This document shows, in pieces, positions 1-5,660 of a DNA stretch of 34,770 nt. The notes beneath the pieces were generated by a model. The model was not told the DNA's origin, made no database searches, and saw nothing but the letters and a program-made list of their open reading frames with translations. A program made the position numbers and the translations under genes. Numbering within the stretch: position 1 is the stretch's first letter; each line of letters opens with the position of its first letter. The stretch comes from Brevibacillus reuszeri (GTDB taxonomy: Bacteria; Bacillota; Bacilli; Brevibacillales; Brevibacillaceae), in assembly GCF_001187725.1 (NCBI RefSeq), contig NZ_LGIQ01000005.1, positions 832,579-867,348 on the forward strand, written 5' to 3'.

Positions 1-140
1 CGGTCGATTTGGACCTTACATTTCGTTGAATTTTTCATTTGCAAAAGGTACGCATAAGGAATGTCATGCAAAAATTAGGTGTCAAAGGTCGATCTCAGGC
101 AGTAGTCGAACTCGTTCGACTTGGTGAACTAGAGATTTGA
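1..140 (+). pseudogene. 3' remnant of a LuxR/NarL-type response regulator
   Basis: The last 28 or so codons, ending at the TGA at 138-140, read like the C-terminal recognition helix of a NarL/LuxR-type response regulator (NVMQKLGVKGRSQAVVELVR). Going upstream the same frame meets a TGA at 27-29. The expected residues before it (like FxAxGT) are only found in another frame, so a small deletion has broken the helix-turn-helix. The rest lies outside the window. It is most likely a decayed chromosomal gene at the border of the accessory region. A sequencing error cannot be excluded. Confidence 0.6.
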
Positions 141-154
141 GCCCAGTCCACCCA

Positions 155-198
155 GCCTCCCTTTTCTTCCCCTGGTCGGAAGGGAGGGTTTTTTATTT
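155..198 (+). terminator. Rho-independent terminator after the regulator remnant
   Basis: An 8-bp stem (CCTCCCTT with AAGGGAGG) encloses a loop of about 17 nt and is followed by TTTTTTATTTT. It lies just downstream of the broken response regulator and would have terminated that gene. Confidence 0.75.
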
Positions 199-315
199 TG
201 GAGTGGGAAAAGGGAGAGTGTACATATGTAATCGCATGTAGTGGAATGTATGAGGGCATGGGCTAAGTACAGGGATCAGAGGAGATGAAAGAGAAGAGCT
301 GGCTTTGAAACCTAG

Positions 316-483
316 TAAACTCGGTACATCGGGTGGAGACTATTCTTTCGTAGACAAGAAGTGGCAAAAGAAAAAGAGAACGAGGATATCGTGACTTTAC
401 CTAGAACCATATTTGGGACTCATAGAGGGCCTGATTTAACCTTCGAGAAATCAGGCTGAATTGAAGATTTAACAAAATAGTTA
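316..483. repeat. Direct repeat copy 1 (about 170 bp)
   Basis: This stretch is nearly identical to 4837-5007, with a handful of substitutions and a 3-base length difference. It ends in an inverted repeat (GCCTGATTT with AAATCAGGC at about 430-456) without a T-tract and then ATTTAACAAAATAG. One plus-strand frame stays open in both copies and ends at the TGA just after the hairpin; its product is not recognised. The region 199-572 otherwise holds no supportable gene. Confidence 0.8.
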
Positions 484-517
484 TTTTGGATAGGGGAAAG
501 GAATCCAACAGGTGTGT

Positions 518-546
518 AAAAAACCCCCGGGATATCTCCCAAGAGC
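518..546 (-). terminator. Terminator of exon cassette A
   Basis: On the minus strand a short hairpin (GGGA-GATA-TCCC plus flanking G-U and G-C pairs) is followed by GGTTTTTTAC. It lies about 30 bp after the stop codon of cassette A. Confidence 0.6.
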
Positions 547-572
547 CATTGATGATTATTTAATTTTGTGAA

Positions 573-812
573 TCAATTTACTACTGCATCTTTATAACCG
601 GTAGCGATGATTTTTATCAGTTGTGGATCCCAAGCAGCTGTAAACAAAATGGTACCGTTCGCAATTACGTAATCCATACCTGGTCTCAGTGCATAATTAC
701 CAACAAGTACTGAAGTAATAGACTGTCTCCACGCTGCATCATCAGGAAATGATAATTTTAGATTCTGCTGACTTCCACTAGTTTTTGTCAACATTGGAGG
801 AGTTATTCCGCT
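573..812 (-). CDS. Cassette A: promoterless 3' exon, DUF1533-like surface domain
   Basis: Open frame of 79 codons plus stop that begins exactly at the predicted 3' splice site of intron element A with AGC (Ser). The first possible ATG is at 794 and has no ribosome binding site. The product starts with a proline-containing linker (SGITPPML). It continues as one small beta domain (FPDDAAWRQSITSVLV ... GMDYVIANGTILF ... IIATGYKDAVV) that resembles the DUF1533 / haemoglobin-interacting-protein N-type domain found in bacterial surface proteins. I infer that it is the C-terminal end of a larger secreted protein, attached by RNA splicing or recombination. It has its own terminator. Domain call from memory of the family; no search was run. 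Confidence 0.65.
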   Translation of the reverse strand, partial: SGITPPMLTKTSGSQQNLKLSFPDDAAWRQSITSVLVGNYALRPGMDYVIANGTILFTAAWDPQLIKIIATGYKDAVVN

Positions 813-930
813 ATTCTCGACTTATTCCCTTCTATTTTTGAGGGTTTTCATTCGAGCCTACACCGTGCAGGTGACTTTCATCGCACACGGCGTTCCATAA
901 ACAGATAAGAATAAAAGTTACAATGGGCAA
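813..930 (-). ncRNA. Group II intron DV-DVI element A (orphan 3' half)
   Basis: Minus-strand element from TTGCCCATTG to the 3' end GAGAAT at 813. DV is 34 nt (860-893): ACGCCGUG pairs with CACGGUGU, then a bulge, then GCGAU/GUCAC capped by a GAAA tetraloop. This copy has one C-A mismatch in the upper stem. DVI follows as CUCGA ... CCCU ... AGGG ... UCGAG. The triad CGC in DV is the class C form. No DI-DIV lies upstream. Confidence 0.85.
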
Positions 931-1033
931 ATTGATTGTAATACAAAAGACCCATGAAAAGTGTATTTGAGACAAATGTGAGACTAGTTTGAGACTGAAC
1001 AACAGAACATTGAGTTGTACAAAACGGTAATTG

Positions 1034-1063
1034 AAAAAAACACCCTCGGGTAATCCCGAGGGC
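1034..1063 (-). terminator. Terminator of exon cassette B
   Basis: A perfect 8-bp stem (CCCTCGGG with CCCGAGGG, loop of 4) is followed on the minus strand by TGTTTTTTTC. It lies about 25 bp after the stop codon of cassette B and is identical to that of cassette C. Confidence 0.85.
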
Positions 1064-1085
1064 CGTGGATGGAAAGTATGGATGA

Positions 1086-1415
1086 CTAGTGGATTCGTAA
1101 TTCATTCCAGTCAAAGGATACAGGATAGAAACCATCATTTTCATTTCCATAATTGCTTTGTTTCATAATGAACGTTATCTTTTGATTTTGCTCATCGATT
1201 TCAATGTCTTTTGCATAACGATAGTCCGATTTTTGCCAGCGCTTTACTTCGATGCCATCGGAATCAAAAGCGATAACAATCAAGTAATAATCATTGTTTT
1301 CTGGTGTTAATGCGTAATACGAATATTGGTCCCACCGCACCAGCTTAGAAGTATGGCTCTTTAATCCAACTACTTGTGGGATAGTACCGGTAATAACGGT
1401 TGGATCAGGGTAGCT
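1086..1415 (-). CDS. Cassette B: 3' exon, probable surface domain, paralogue of C
   Basis: Open frame of 109 codons plus stop, beginning at the predicted 3' splice site with AGC. The protein begins with a short linker (SYPDPTVITG) and then a domain with the blocks YYLIVIAFDSDGIEVKRW and QKITFIMKQSNYGN, ending FDWNELRIH. It is clearly homologous to cassette C along its length. I do not recognise the family; it is soluble and rich in beta-forming and aromatic residues. A GTG at 1419-1421 in frame lies 8-10 nt after a purine-rich AGAAGGGA inside DVI, so independent translation cannot be ruled out for this copy. In the other copies the matching position is GAG, not a start codon. Confidence 0.6.
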   Translation of the reverse strand, partial: SYPDPTVITGTIPQVVGLKSHTSKLVRWDQYSYYALTPENNDYYLIVIAFDSDGIEVKRWQKSDYRYAKDIEIDEQNQKITFIMKQSNYGNENDGFYPVSFDWNELRIH

Positions 1416-1534
1416 ATTCACGACTTATTCCCTTCTGTGTTTGAGGGTTTTCGTTCGAGCCTACACCGTGCGGGCGACTTTCATCGCACACGGCGTTCCA
1501 TCAACGAAGAAGAAAGAAAATTTACAATGGGCAA
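1416..1534 (-). ncRNA. Group II intron DV-DVI element B
   Basis: Same architecture as element A. DV at 1463-1496 has a fully paired upper stem (GCGAU/GUCGC with a U-G closing the GAAA loop) and the ACGCCGUG/CACGGUGU lower stem. The DVI base stem has one mismatch (CUCGA with UCGUG). The 5' boundary of the repeat is the TTGCCCATTG at 1525-1534; sequence upstream of it is not shared with the other copies. Confidence 0.85.
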
Positions 1535-1651
1535 GCAAATATACCGCTCATATGTCCTTACTTACATATGATTTTTTCGACAGAATCATCAGTAAAAGAG
1601 TTTTACAAACCAATCGATTTGTTAAATGAAAGGTAAACAGAGCGGTAATTG

Positions 1652-1680
1652 AAAAAACACCCTCGGGTAATCCCGAGGGC
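1652..1680 (-). terminator. Terminator of exon cassette C
   Basis: Perfect 8-bp stem (CCCTCGGG with CCCGAGGG) followed on the minus strand by TGTTTTTTC, shortly after the cassette C stop codon. Same hairpin as cassette B, so the terminator was duplicated together with the exon. Confidence 0.85.
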
Positions 1681-1702
1681 TGTTGATGGAAAGTATGGAT
1701 GA

Positions 1703-2035
1703 CTAGTGGATTCGCAATTCATCCCAGTTAAAAGAAACAGGATAGAATCCATCAACTTCATTACCATAATTGCTTTGTCTCATAATGAACGTTATCTTTT
1801 GATTTTGCTCATCGACTTCAATGTCTTTTGCATACCGATAGCCTGATTTTTCCCAACGCTGCACTTCGATACCATCGGAATCAAAAGCGACAACAATCAA
1901 TTTGTCGTCATTATTAAGCGTTGAATACGCCCAATACGTGTACTTGCCCCACTTCACATGTTTTCCAGTATCACCTTTTAGTCCATTTACTGGGGGGGTG
2001 TTCTGTAAGGGACCAGTAATTACAGTAGGTGTGCT
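1703..2035 (-). CDS. Cassette C: 3' exon, probable surface domain, paralogue of B
   Basis: Open frame of 110 codons plus stop starting at the predicted splice site with AGC. It reads through a linker (STPTVITGPLQNTPP) into the same domain as cassette B, with KLIVVAFDSDGIEVQRW, QKITFIMRQSNYGN and FNWDELRIH. A GTG at 1955-1957 is the first conventional start but has no ribosome binding site and would cut off the linker. The near-identity of the domain to cassette B and divergence of the linker indicate a tandem duplication followed by drift. I infer an alternative C-terminus for an extracellular protein; the domain family itself is unrecognised. Confidence 0.6.
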   Translation of the reverse strand, partial: STPTVITGPLQNTPPVNGLKGDTGKHVKWGKYTYWAYSTLNNDDKLIVVAFDSDGIEVQRWEKSGYRYAKDIEVDEQNQKITFIMRQSNYGNEVDGFYPVSFNWDELRIH

Positions 2036-2155
2036 ATTCTCGACTTATTCCCTTCTCTTTTTGAGGGTTTTCGTTCGAGCCTACACCGTGCGGGCGATTT
2101 TCATCGCACACGGCGTTCCATCAACAGATAAGAAAGATAGTTTAACAATGGGCAA
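2036..2155 (-). ncRNA. Group II intron DV-DVI element C
   Basis: DV at 2083-2116 has a GAAA loop closed by a U-A pair (GCGAU/AUCGC) where other copies have U-G, a change that keeps pairing. DVI base stem CUCGA/UCGAG is intact and the 3' end is GAGAAT. A possible sigma-A promoter lies about 45 bp upstream of this element. Confidence 0.87.
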
Positions 2156-2198
2156 ACGTAAGGTTACACCATCCCAGTTTTACTGTCTGCTAACTAAA

Positions 2199-2227
2199 GT
2201 TATAAGTTTCTGTGATCCTGTTTTCAA
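2199..2227 (-). promoter_or_regulatory. Candidate sigma-A promoter upstream of intron element C
   Basis: On the minus strand TTGAAA, a 17-nt spacer and TATAAC are followed about 45 nt later by element C. It lies after the stop codon of the 51-aa gene and would produce an RNA that starts inside the cassette and carries only a 3' half intron plus exon C. Confidence 0.5.
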
Positions 2228-2247
2228 AAAGCTGATTTAACAAAACA

Positions 2248-2403
2248 TTACTTCCGTTTAATTCTGAAAAATGCACCTACTACACCAACAAAACCGCATA
2301 CGGCAAATAGAACTGGAATGAATGACATTGGTTCAGTCAAAAGGCGATAAACACCGACAGAACAGATCATTATGCTACTGACGAATAGGATAAATAATCT
2401 CAT
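2248..2403 (-). CDS. Small two-helix membrane protein, 51 aa
   Basis: ATG at 2401-2403 with a good ribosome binding site (GAGGTG, spacing 8), ending at TAA at 2248-2250. The product begins MRLFILFVSSIMICSVGVY, a membrane helix, and has a second hydrophobic helix (MSFIPVLFAVCGFVGVVGAF) before the basic tail RIKRK. Unlike the neighbouring exon cassettes it has a promoter and a start codon of its own. No family is recognised. It sits between cassettes D and C in the same orientation. Confidence 0.7.
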   Translation of the reverse strand: MRLFILFVSSIMICSVGVYRLLTEPMSFIPVLFAVCGFVGVVGAFFRIKRK

Positions 2404-2426
2404 TATTTAACACCTCAAAACCAATT

Positions 2427-2455
2427 GTATCATATTGGGAATCACAGCTTAACAA
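2427..2455 (-). promoter_or_regulatory. Sigma-A-type promoter of the 51-aa gene
   Basis: Minus strand TTGTTA, 17-nt spacer, TGATAC, about 24 nt before the start codon at 2403. The -35 hexamer overlaps the recurring TTAACAAAA motif seen at cassette borders. Confidence 0.5.
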
Positions 2456-2481
2456 AAGAGAAATTGTGAGAAATGAGGTGG

Positions 2482-2687
2482 TTGCAATTGATTGAAGACA
2501 AAGGGCGAAAATTATACTCACGTGTGTAGACTGCAATCATCGCCAGCCAGGCTGGTCCGGCAGGGCCGGGTACACTTGCGAGAAGTGTGGAAGCTACGTC
2601 AATTCAATTGGTTGGTGGGATGACATAATGGCAGAGGATTTCATTCAGAAGGAGGAAATTTTAGGTAAGAAGGGGGAGGGAAAATGA
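2482..2687 (+). pseudogene. Frameshifted small zinc-ribbon-like phage gene
   Basis: A ribosome binding site (GAGGTGG) precedes TTG at 2482, but this frame stops at the TAG at 2527-2529. The next frame carries CVDCNHRQPGW and YTCEKCGSYVNSIGWWDD, two CxxC knuckles typical of a small zinc ribbon, and runs to TGA at 2685-2687. A one-base shift in the AAAA run near 2507-2511 would join them. Small zinc-ribbon proteins of this kind are common in phage genomes. 2688-2884 contains only short broken frames on the plus strand (for example a stretch encoding EMEQEKDKITTHVHK) and no supportable gene. Confidence 0.4.
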
Positions 2688-2884
2688 TGAATGCTGCCAA
2701 AACATTGCGCTATTTGATCAGATAGCATACGAAATGGAACAAGAAAAGGACAAAATTACCACCCATGTGCATAAGTGTGTCGGATTCCTTTTTGATGAAG
2801 TTATCAGATGGAGAAGAGAATACTGCTGACGTGTTAAGGGAGAAGAAATGCAGCGAGATTTCATAAAGTTTTGTAATGCGTACT

Positions 2885-2925
2885 CAAAAGCAAAGTGCCC
2901 TACCTATTGTGAGGTAGGACACTTT
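2885..2925 (-). terminator. Terminator of exon cassette D
   Basis: Long minus-strand hairpin (AAAGTGTCCTACCT with AGGTAGGGCACTTT, one mismatch, loop of about 6) followed by GCTTTTGAG. It lies about 27 bp after the cassette D stop codon. Confidence 0.75.
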
Positions 2926-2951
2926 CGAAAATACCTAGTGGAGACAGGCAC

Positions 2952-3485
2952 CTAATTTACTGCTATTTTTACAGTTAAATCAGAGCCGCCGTTCAATACA
3001 GCTCCCTTAATGGTTATCGTTCCTTCGCCTGAATTTCGGACGATATTGCCGTTCACACTAACTAAGATTACCTCAGTATCGCTTACCGATTGGGCACCAC
3101 TTACTATTAAACCTGAAAAGTCTCCACCAAATACGACATGATTCCAATTAAAACCTTTGAAAGTGTCTCCATCGAGGCTTAAGGTTATATTTCCCCAATA
3201 GAAGCCTTCGGTTACAGCTGTTGGGTTACTCATTAAAGTTCCTAGTAAAGCTTCTTCAACTTTATAAGTTGTGCCATTCGTTAGTCCTATGATCTCCATT
3301 CCCGATAGTGCTGCTTTTGAAGTAGCATCTGAAGTCAACGCACCATTCGCTAGTGTATACAATACAGTTGCAGATCCTGTTGGATCTACAGTAACCTTGT
3401 AGATTGTGCCAGCTGTTAATCCTGTAATCTTTGTATTTTCAGCTGTACCTACAGATCCTGGCGTGAGTATTACGGTTGTTACGCT
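2952..3485 (-). CDS. Cassette D: largest 3' exon, probable surface/S-layer-like domain
   Basis: Open frame of 177 codons plus stop starting at the predicted splice site with AGC. The first conventional start in frame (TTG at 3360-3362) would remove 41 residues and has no clear ribosome binding site. The sequence contains two similar motifs, ITGLTAGTIYKV (near residue 20) and IIGLTNGTTYKVEE (near residue 64), typical of repeated extracellular beta-sandwich segments. It ends with TEVILVSVNGNIVRNSGEGTI and LTVKIAVN. It contains no cysteine or membrane segment. I infer a cell-surface domain; no specific family is assigned. Confidence 0.62.
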   Translation of the reverse strand, partial: SVTTVILTPGSVGTAENTKITGLTAGTIYKVTVDPTGSATVLYTLANGALTSDATSKAALSGMEIIGLTNGTTYKVEEALLGTLMSNPTAVTEGFYWGNITLSLDGDTFKGFNWNHVVFGGDFSGLIVSGAQSVSDTEVILVSVNGNIVRNSGEGTITIKGAVLNGGSDLTVKIAVN

Positions 3486-3616
3486 ATTCTCGACTTATCT
3501 CCTTCTATATAGGAAGGTTTTCATTCGAGCCTACACCGTACGGGCGCCTTTCAGCGCATACGGCGTTCCATCAACGGATAATAAGAACTCCTTTCGGGAT
3601 AATCTTACAATGGGCA
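3486..3616 (-). ncRNA. Group II intron DV-DVI element D (covarying copy)
   Basis: The most diverged copy. In DV (3533-3566) the lower stem is CCGUA/UACGG where the others have CCGUG/CACGG. The upper stem is GCGCU/GGCGC where the others have GCGAU/GUCGC: both are two-sided changes that keep pairing. The DVI hairpin is CCUUC/GAAGG instead of CCCU/AGGG. The CUCGA/UCGAG stem and GAGAAT end are kept. The spacer between TGCCCATTGTAA and DV is about 12 nt longer than in other copies. Confidence 0.88.
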
Positions 3617-3835
3617 TCCTCAATATATCATGATGCAATAAACAAAGAATAAACAAACCGGAATTGAGGAGGCACTACCGCCCTAGTAGTATCCTTTCAT
3701 GTGGAACTTTATTTATCCCTCCATCTTATTTGGTCGCTAATCCGTGCTGAAAAAGACTTTACTCAGCGAAGCCTTTTGTATGAATTGTCGCTAGAAGGCA
3801 TTTAACACAATATTTCGGGAGTAGAGGAGATAGAA

Positions 3836-4414
3836 ATGATGCGCTTTGTTGGAATAGATCCGTCTACCAAAACAGGATTTGTCGCGTTGGACAAACAAGG
3901 TGACGTACTTCGAAGGAAAGAACTCAATGGTATCGGAAGCAAGGACCCATTGCGAATGACCACACTGGTTGACGAAATCATGGAACACGAACAGACAGGG
4001 GATATCATTTGCATCGAAGGATTTGGGTTTTCTTCGCAGCAGGCTATCCAGCTTGGTGGAATCGGCTGGGGAGTAAGAATGGCATTACATCGAAAAGGTT
4101 TCAAATATTTCGAAGTAGCTTCCATGGCTCTTAAAAAATTCTGCGGTGCAACAGGTAACAGGGGACCAGAGGGTAAGGCAATCAAAGCGGACAAGATCGA
4201 GGTTTCCAAGCAAGTGCTAAAGCGCTGGGGATTCGAGAATGGCAGCGACAACGTAACGGACGCGTTTGTATTAGCTAAGGTCGCGGAAGGTATTTGCATG
4301 CATAATACAGACAACCTAGTCCATAAATACCACCAGTTCCAGCTTGAAGTTCTGTCTTCCGTACTCAATCCGCCTGAGAAAAAGAAGAAGACTCGCAAAA
4401 AAGCAACCATTTAA
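3836..4414 (+). CDS. Phage-type RuvC-like Holliday junction nuclease
   Basis: 192 aa with an ATG preceded by GGAG (spacing about 7). The RNase H-fold RuvC signature is visible: first acidic strand FVGIDPSTKTGF (Asp near residue 8), second IICIEGFGF (Glu near 61) and a late NVTDAFVLA with the third Asp (near 142). The C-terminus is a lysine-rich tail (PPEKKKKTRKKA). Family members resolve branched DNA during recombination or phage DNA packaging. Cellular RuvC has ruvAB partners; none is here, and the short stand-alone form in a region of relics points to a phage origin. It reads against the exon cassettes. Confidence 0.8.
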   Translation: MMRFVGIDPSTKTGFVALDKQGDVLRRKELNGIGSKDPLRMTTLVDEIMEHEQTGDIICIEGFGFSSQQAIQLGGIGWGVRMALHRKGFKYFEVASMALKKFCGATGNRGPEGKAIKADKIEVSKQVLKRWGFENGSDNVTDAFVLAKVAEGICMHNTDNLVHKYHQFQLEVLSSVLNPPEKKKKTRKKATI

Positions 4415-4537
4415 CCCAATTAAATAATCACGAAACGGAAGCTGTACATTTAGTTGGCTACAATCATCTACCACGAACTAGTCGTTCAGAATTTCATGAT
4501 TAGTTAGTCACGAATTCAGCGAAGATTGGGGGGAAAC

Positions 4538-4774
4538 GTGTCCTATTCAAACGACGAGAAAGAAACGACATGCGTGTATAAATACATCTCTGATACCTGG
4601 ACTGTATACAGCTGCGTGCCGCGTCATATGAACAAGCTTCGGAAGATCGGTGGCGTCCATTACTGGAAAGAGGAGGCGCCGGGCGCGGATGGTGAGCTAC
4701 GGTTAATCGCTGGGAAGTGGAAGCTAAAAAGCAATCAACTGCTGAACAAAGGCAGGCTGCGAGTGAACGTATGA
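4538..4774 (+). CDS. Small phage-like hypothetical protein, 78 aa
   Basis: GTG at 4538 has a strong purine tract (GGGGGG, 4528-4533) four bases upstream, which decides this start over the in-frame TTG at 4526. The product is basic with several aromatic residues (YKYISDTWTVYSCVPRHMNKL, then VHYWKEEAPGADGELRLIAGKW). No family is recognised. It follows the RuvC-like gene in the same orientation after 123 bp and is probably part of the same phage-derived segment. Confidence 0.5.
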   Translation: MSYSNDEKETTCVYKYISDTWTVYSCVPRHMNKLRKIGGVHYWKEEAPGADGELRLIAGKWKLKSNQLLNKGRLRVNV

Positions 4775-4836
4775 AACAATTTCATCAAAAATAATAATGT
4801 TGGAGGAATTATTCATGAAAACAGAAGTAAAAGCAT

Positions 4837-5007
4837 TAAACTCGGTACATGCGGGGGTGGAGACTTTTCTTTCGTAGACAAGAAGTGGCAGAAGAAAAAG
4901 AGATCGAGGATATCGTGCCTTTACCTAGAACCATATTTGGGACTCATAGAGGGCCTGATTTAACCTTGGAGAAATCAGGCTGAATTGAAGATTTAACAAA
5001 ATAGTTA
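4837..5007. repeat. Direct repeat copy 2 (about 170 bp)
   Basis: Second copy of the stretch at 316-483. Just upstream is GGAGG and an ATG at 4814, giving a 20-codon frame that stops inside the repeat at a TAG. The conserved long frame of the repeat is therefore not joined to a start in either copy. The two copies bracket cassettes A-D. Confidence 0.8.
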
Positions 5008-5052
5008 ATATGATAAGTCGTTATGTTTGAGTATGTCCGTTTCAATTTATTT

Positions 5053-5079
5053 AAAAAGAAAACCACTCTTGTCGAGTGG
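5053..5079 (-). terminator. Terminator of the lipoprotein gene
   Basis: Minus-strand CCACTC-GACAA-GAGTGG hairpin followed by TTTTCTTTTT, about 20 bp after the lipoprotein stop codon. Confidence 0.85.
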
Positions 5080-5101
5080 CCTGATACGTTGATGGAATCG
5101 A

Positions 5102-5479
5102 TTAAATATCTGCACCTAAAAGCTTTGCTGCTTCCATTTTTACTCTTACAAACTCATTGACCGATTCTTTCAGATCTTTTTTATCAAGAATCAAATATGT
5201 TTCGCTAATTATTTCAACTGACCTATCCATGCTGATTATATAGGCTGAGAGTGCCCTCTCATCTTTACTAAGATCCTGTAACATGGCGGTATACTTTTCA
5301 TCATACGCCTTAAGATTCTTCTTGTCTTCTTCGGTGTATGTCTCTATCGCCATTACTCTTTCGTTTAGCAAATTGTAGTATTTCAGTGAATCATCATACA
5401 ATTCTTTGCGGATGGAAGAGTCATTGCATGCAGATAGTTGGAATGATAAGAGCACGAAAATAATTAAAAACTGCTTCAT
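5102..5479 (-). CDS. Small putative lipoprotein
   Basis: 125 aa with a lipoprotein signal: hydrophobic FLIIFVLLSFQLSAC with lipobox LSAC, the Cys at residue 18 being the expected lipidation site. The mature part is charged and helical (YDDSLKYYNLLNERVMAIE ... DKKDLKESVNEFVRVKMEAAKLLG), perhaps a short coiled coil. ATG start with GAGG about 11 nt upstream, its own promoter (5512-5541) and its own terminator. It stands in the row of exon cassettes but is a complete gene without DV-DVI, so it is a useful contrast. No family recognised. Confidence 0.75.
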   Translation of the reverse strand: MKQFLIIFVLLSFQLSACNDSSIRKELYDDSLKYYNLLNERVMAIETYTEEDKKNLKAYDEKYTAMLQDLSKDERALSAYIISMDRSVEIISETYLILDKKDLKESVNEFVRVKMEAAKLLGADI

Positions 5480-5511
5480 TAGGGTTTAGTCCTCACAATG
5501 TTTTTGGGAAT

Positions 5512-5541
5512 ATTATACAAATTGTTTGTGAATTACAGCAA
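5512..5541 (-). promoter_or_regulatory. Sigma-A promoter of the lipoprotein gene
   Basis: Minus strand TTGCTG, 18-nt spacer, TATAAT, about 32 nt before the ATG at 5479. Confidence 0.6.
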
Positions 5542-5621
5542 GCTAGTCTGTTATCTTTGCTGGATTTAGAGGCTCCGGTTGTAGACGTGATCCAGCGCTT
5601 AACAAAACGGTAATGATGTTT

Positions 5622-5649
5622 AAAAAAGACCTCTAGGTTTCCCTAGAGG
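5622..5649 (-). terminator. Terminator of exon cassette E
   Basis: Minus-strand hairpin CCTCTAGG-GAAA-CCTAGAGG followed by TCTTTTTTAAA, 11 bp after the cassette E stop codon. Confidence 0.88.
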
Positions 5650-5660
5650 TTGTTGATGGA

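Noticed and set aside
1086..1421. Exon B as an independent gene starting at GTG 1421
   Set aside because: The GTG exists only because of a base change in the DVI stem (TCGTG for TCGAG); the other four copies have no start codon there. It is noted as an alternative but not preferred.
1374..2240. Plus-strand open frames with a shared peptide (for example at 1374-1571, 1441-1629, 1902-2240 and 3406-3633)
   Set aside because: They are antisense to the intron elements, lack ribosome binding sites, and their similarity is fully explained by the conserved DV-DVI RNA on the other strand.
470..5610. A chromosomal integron cassette array
   Set aside because: Some border motifs match the core-site consensus, but paired core sites with an attC-type fold are not found, several sites do not match, and no integron integrase is seen. 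Kept only as a border-motif finding.
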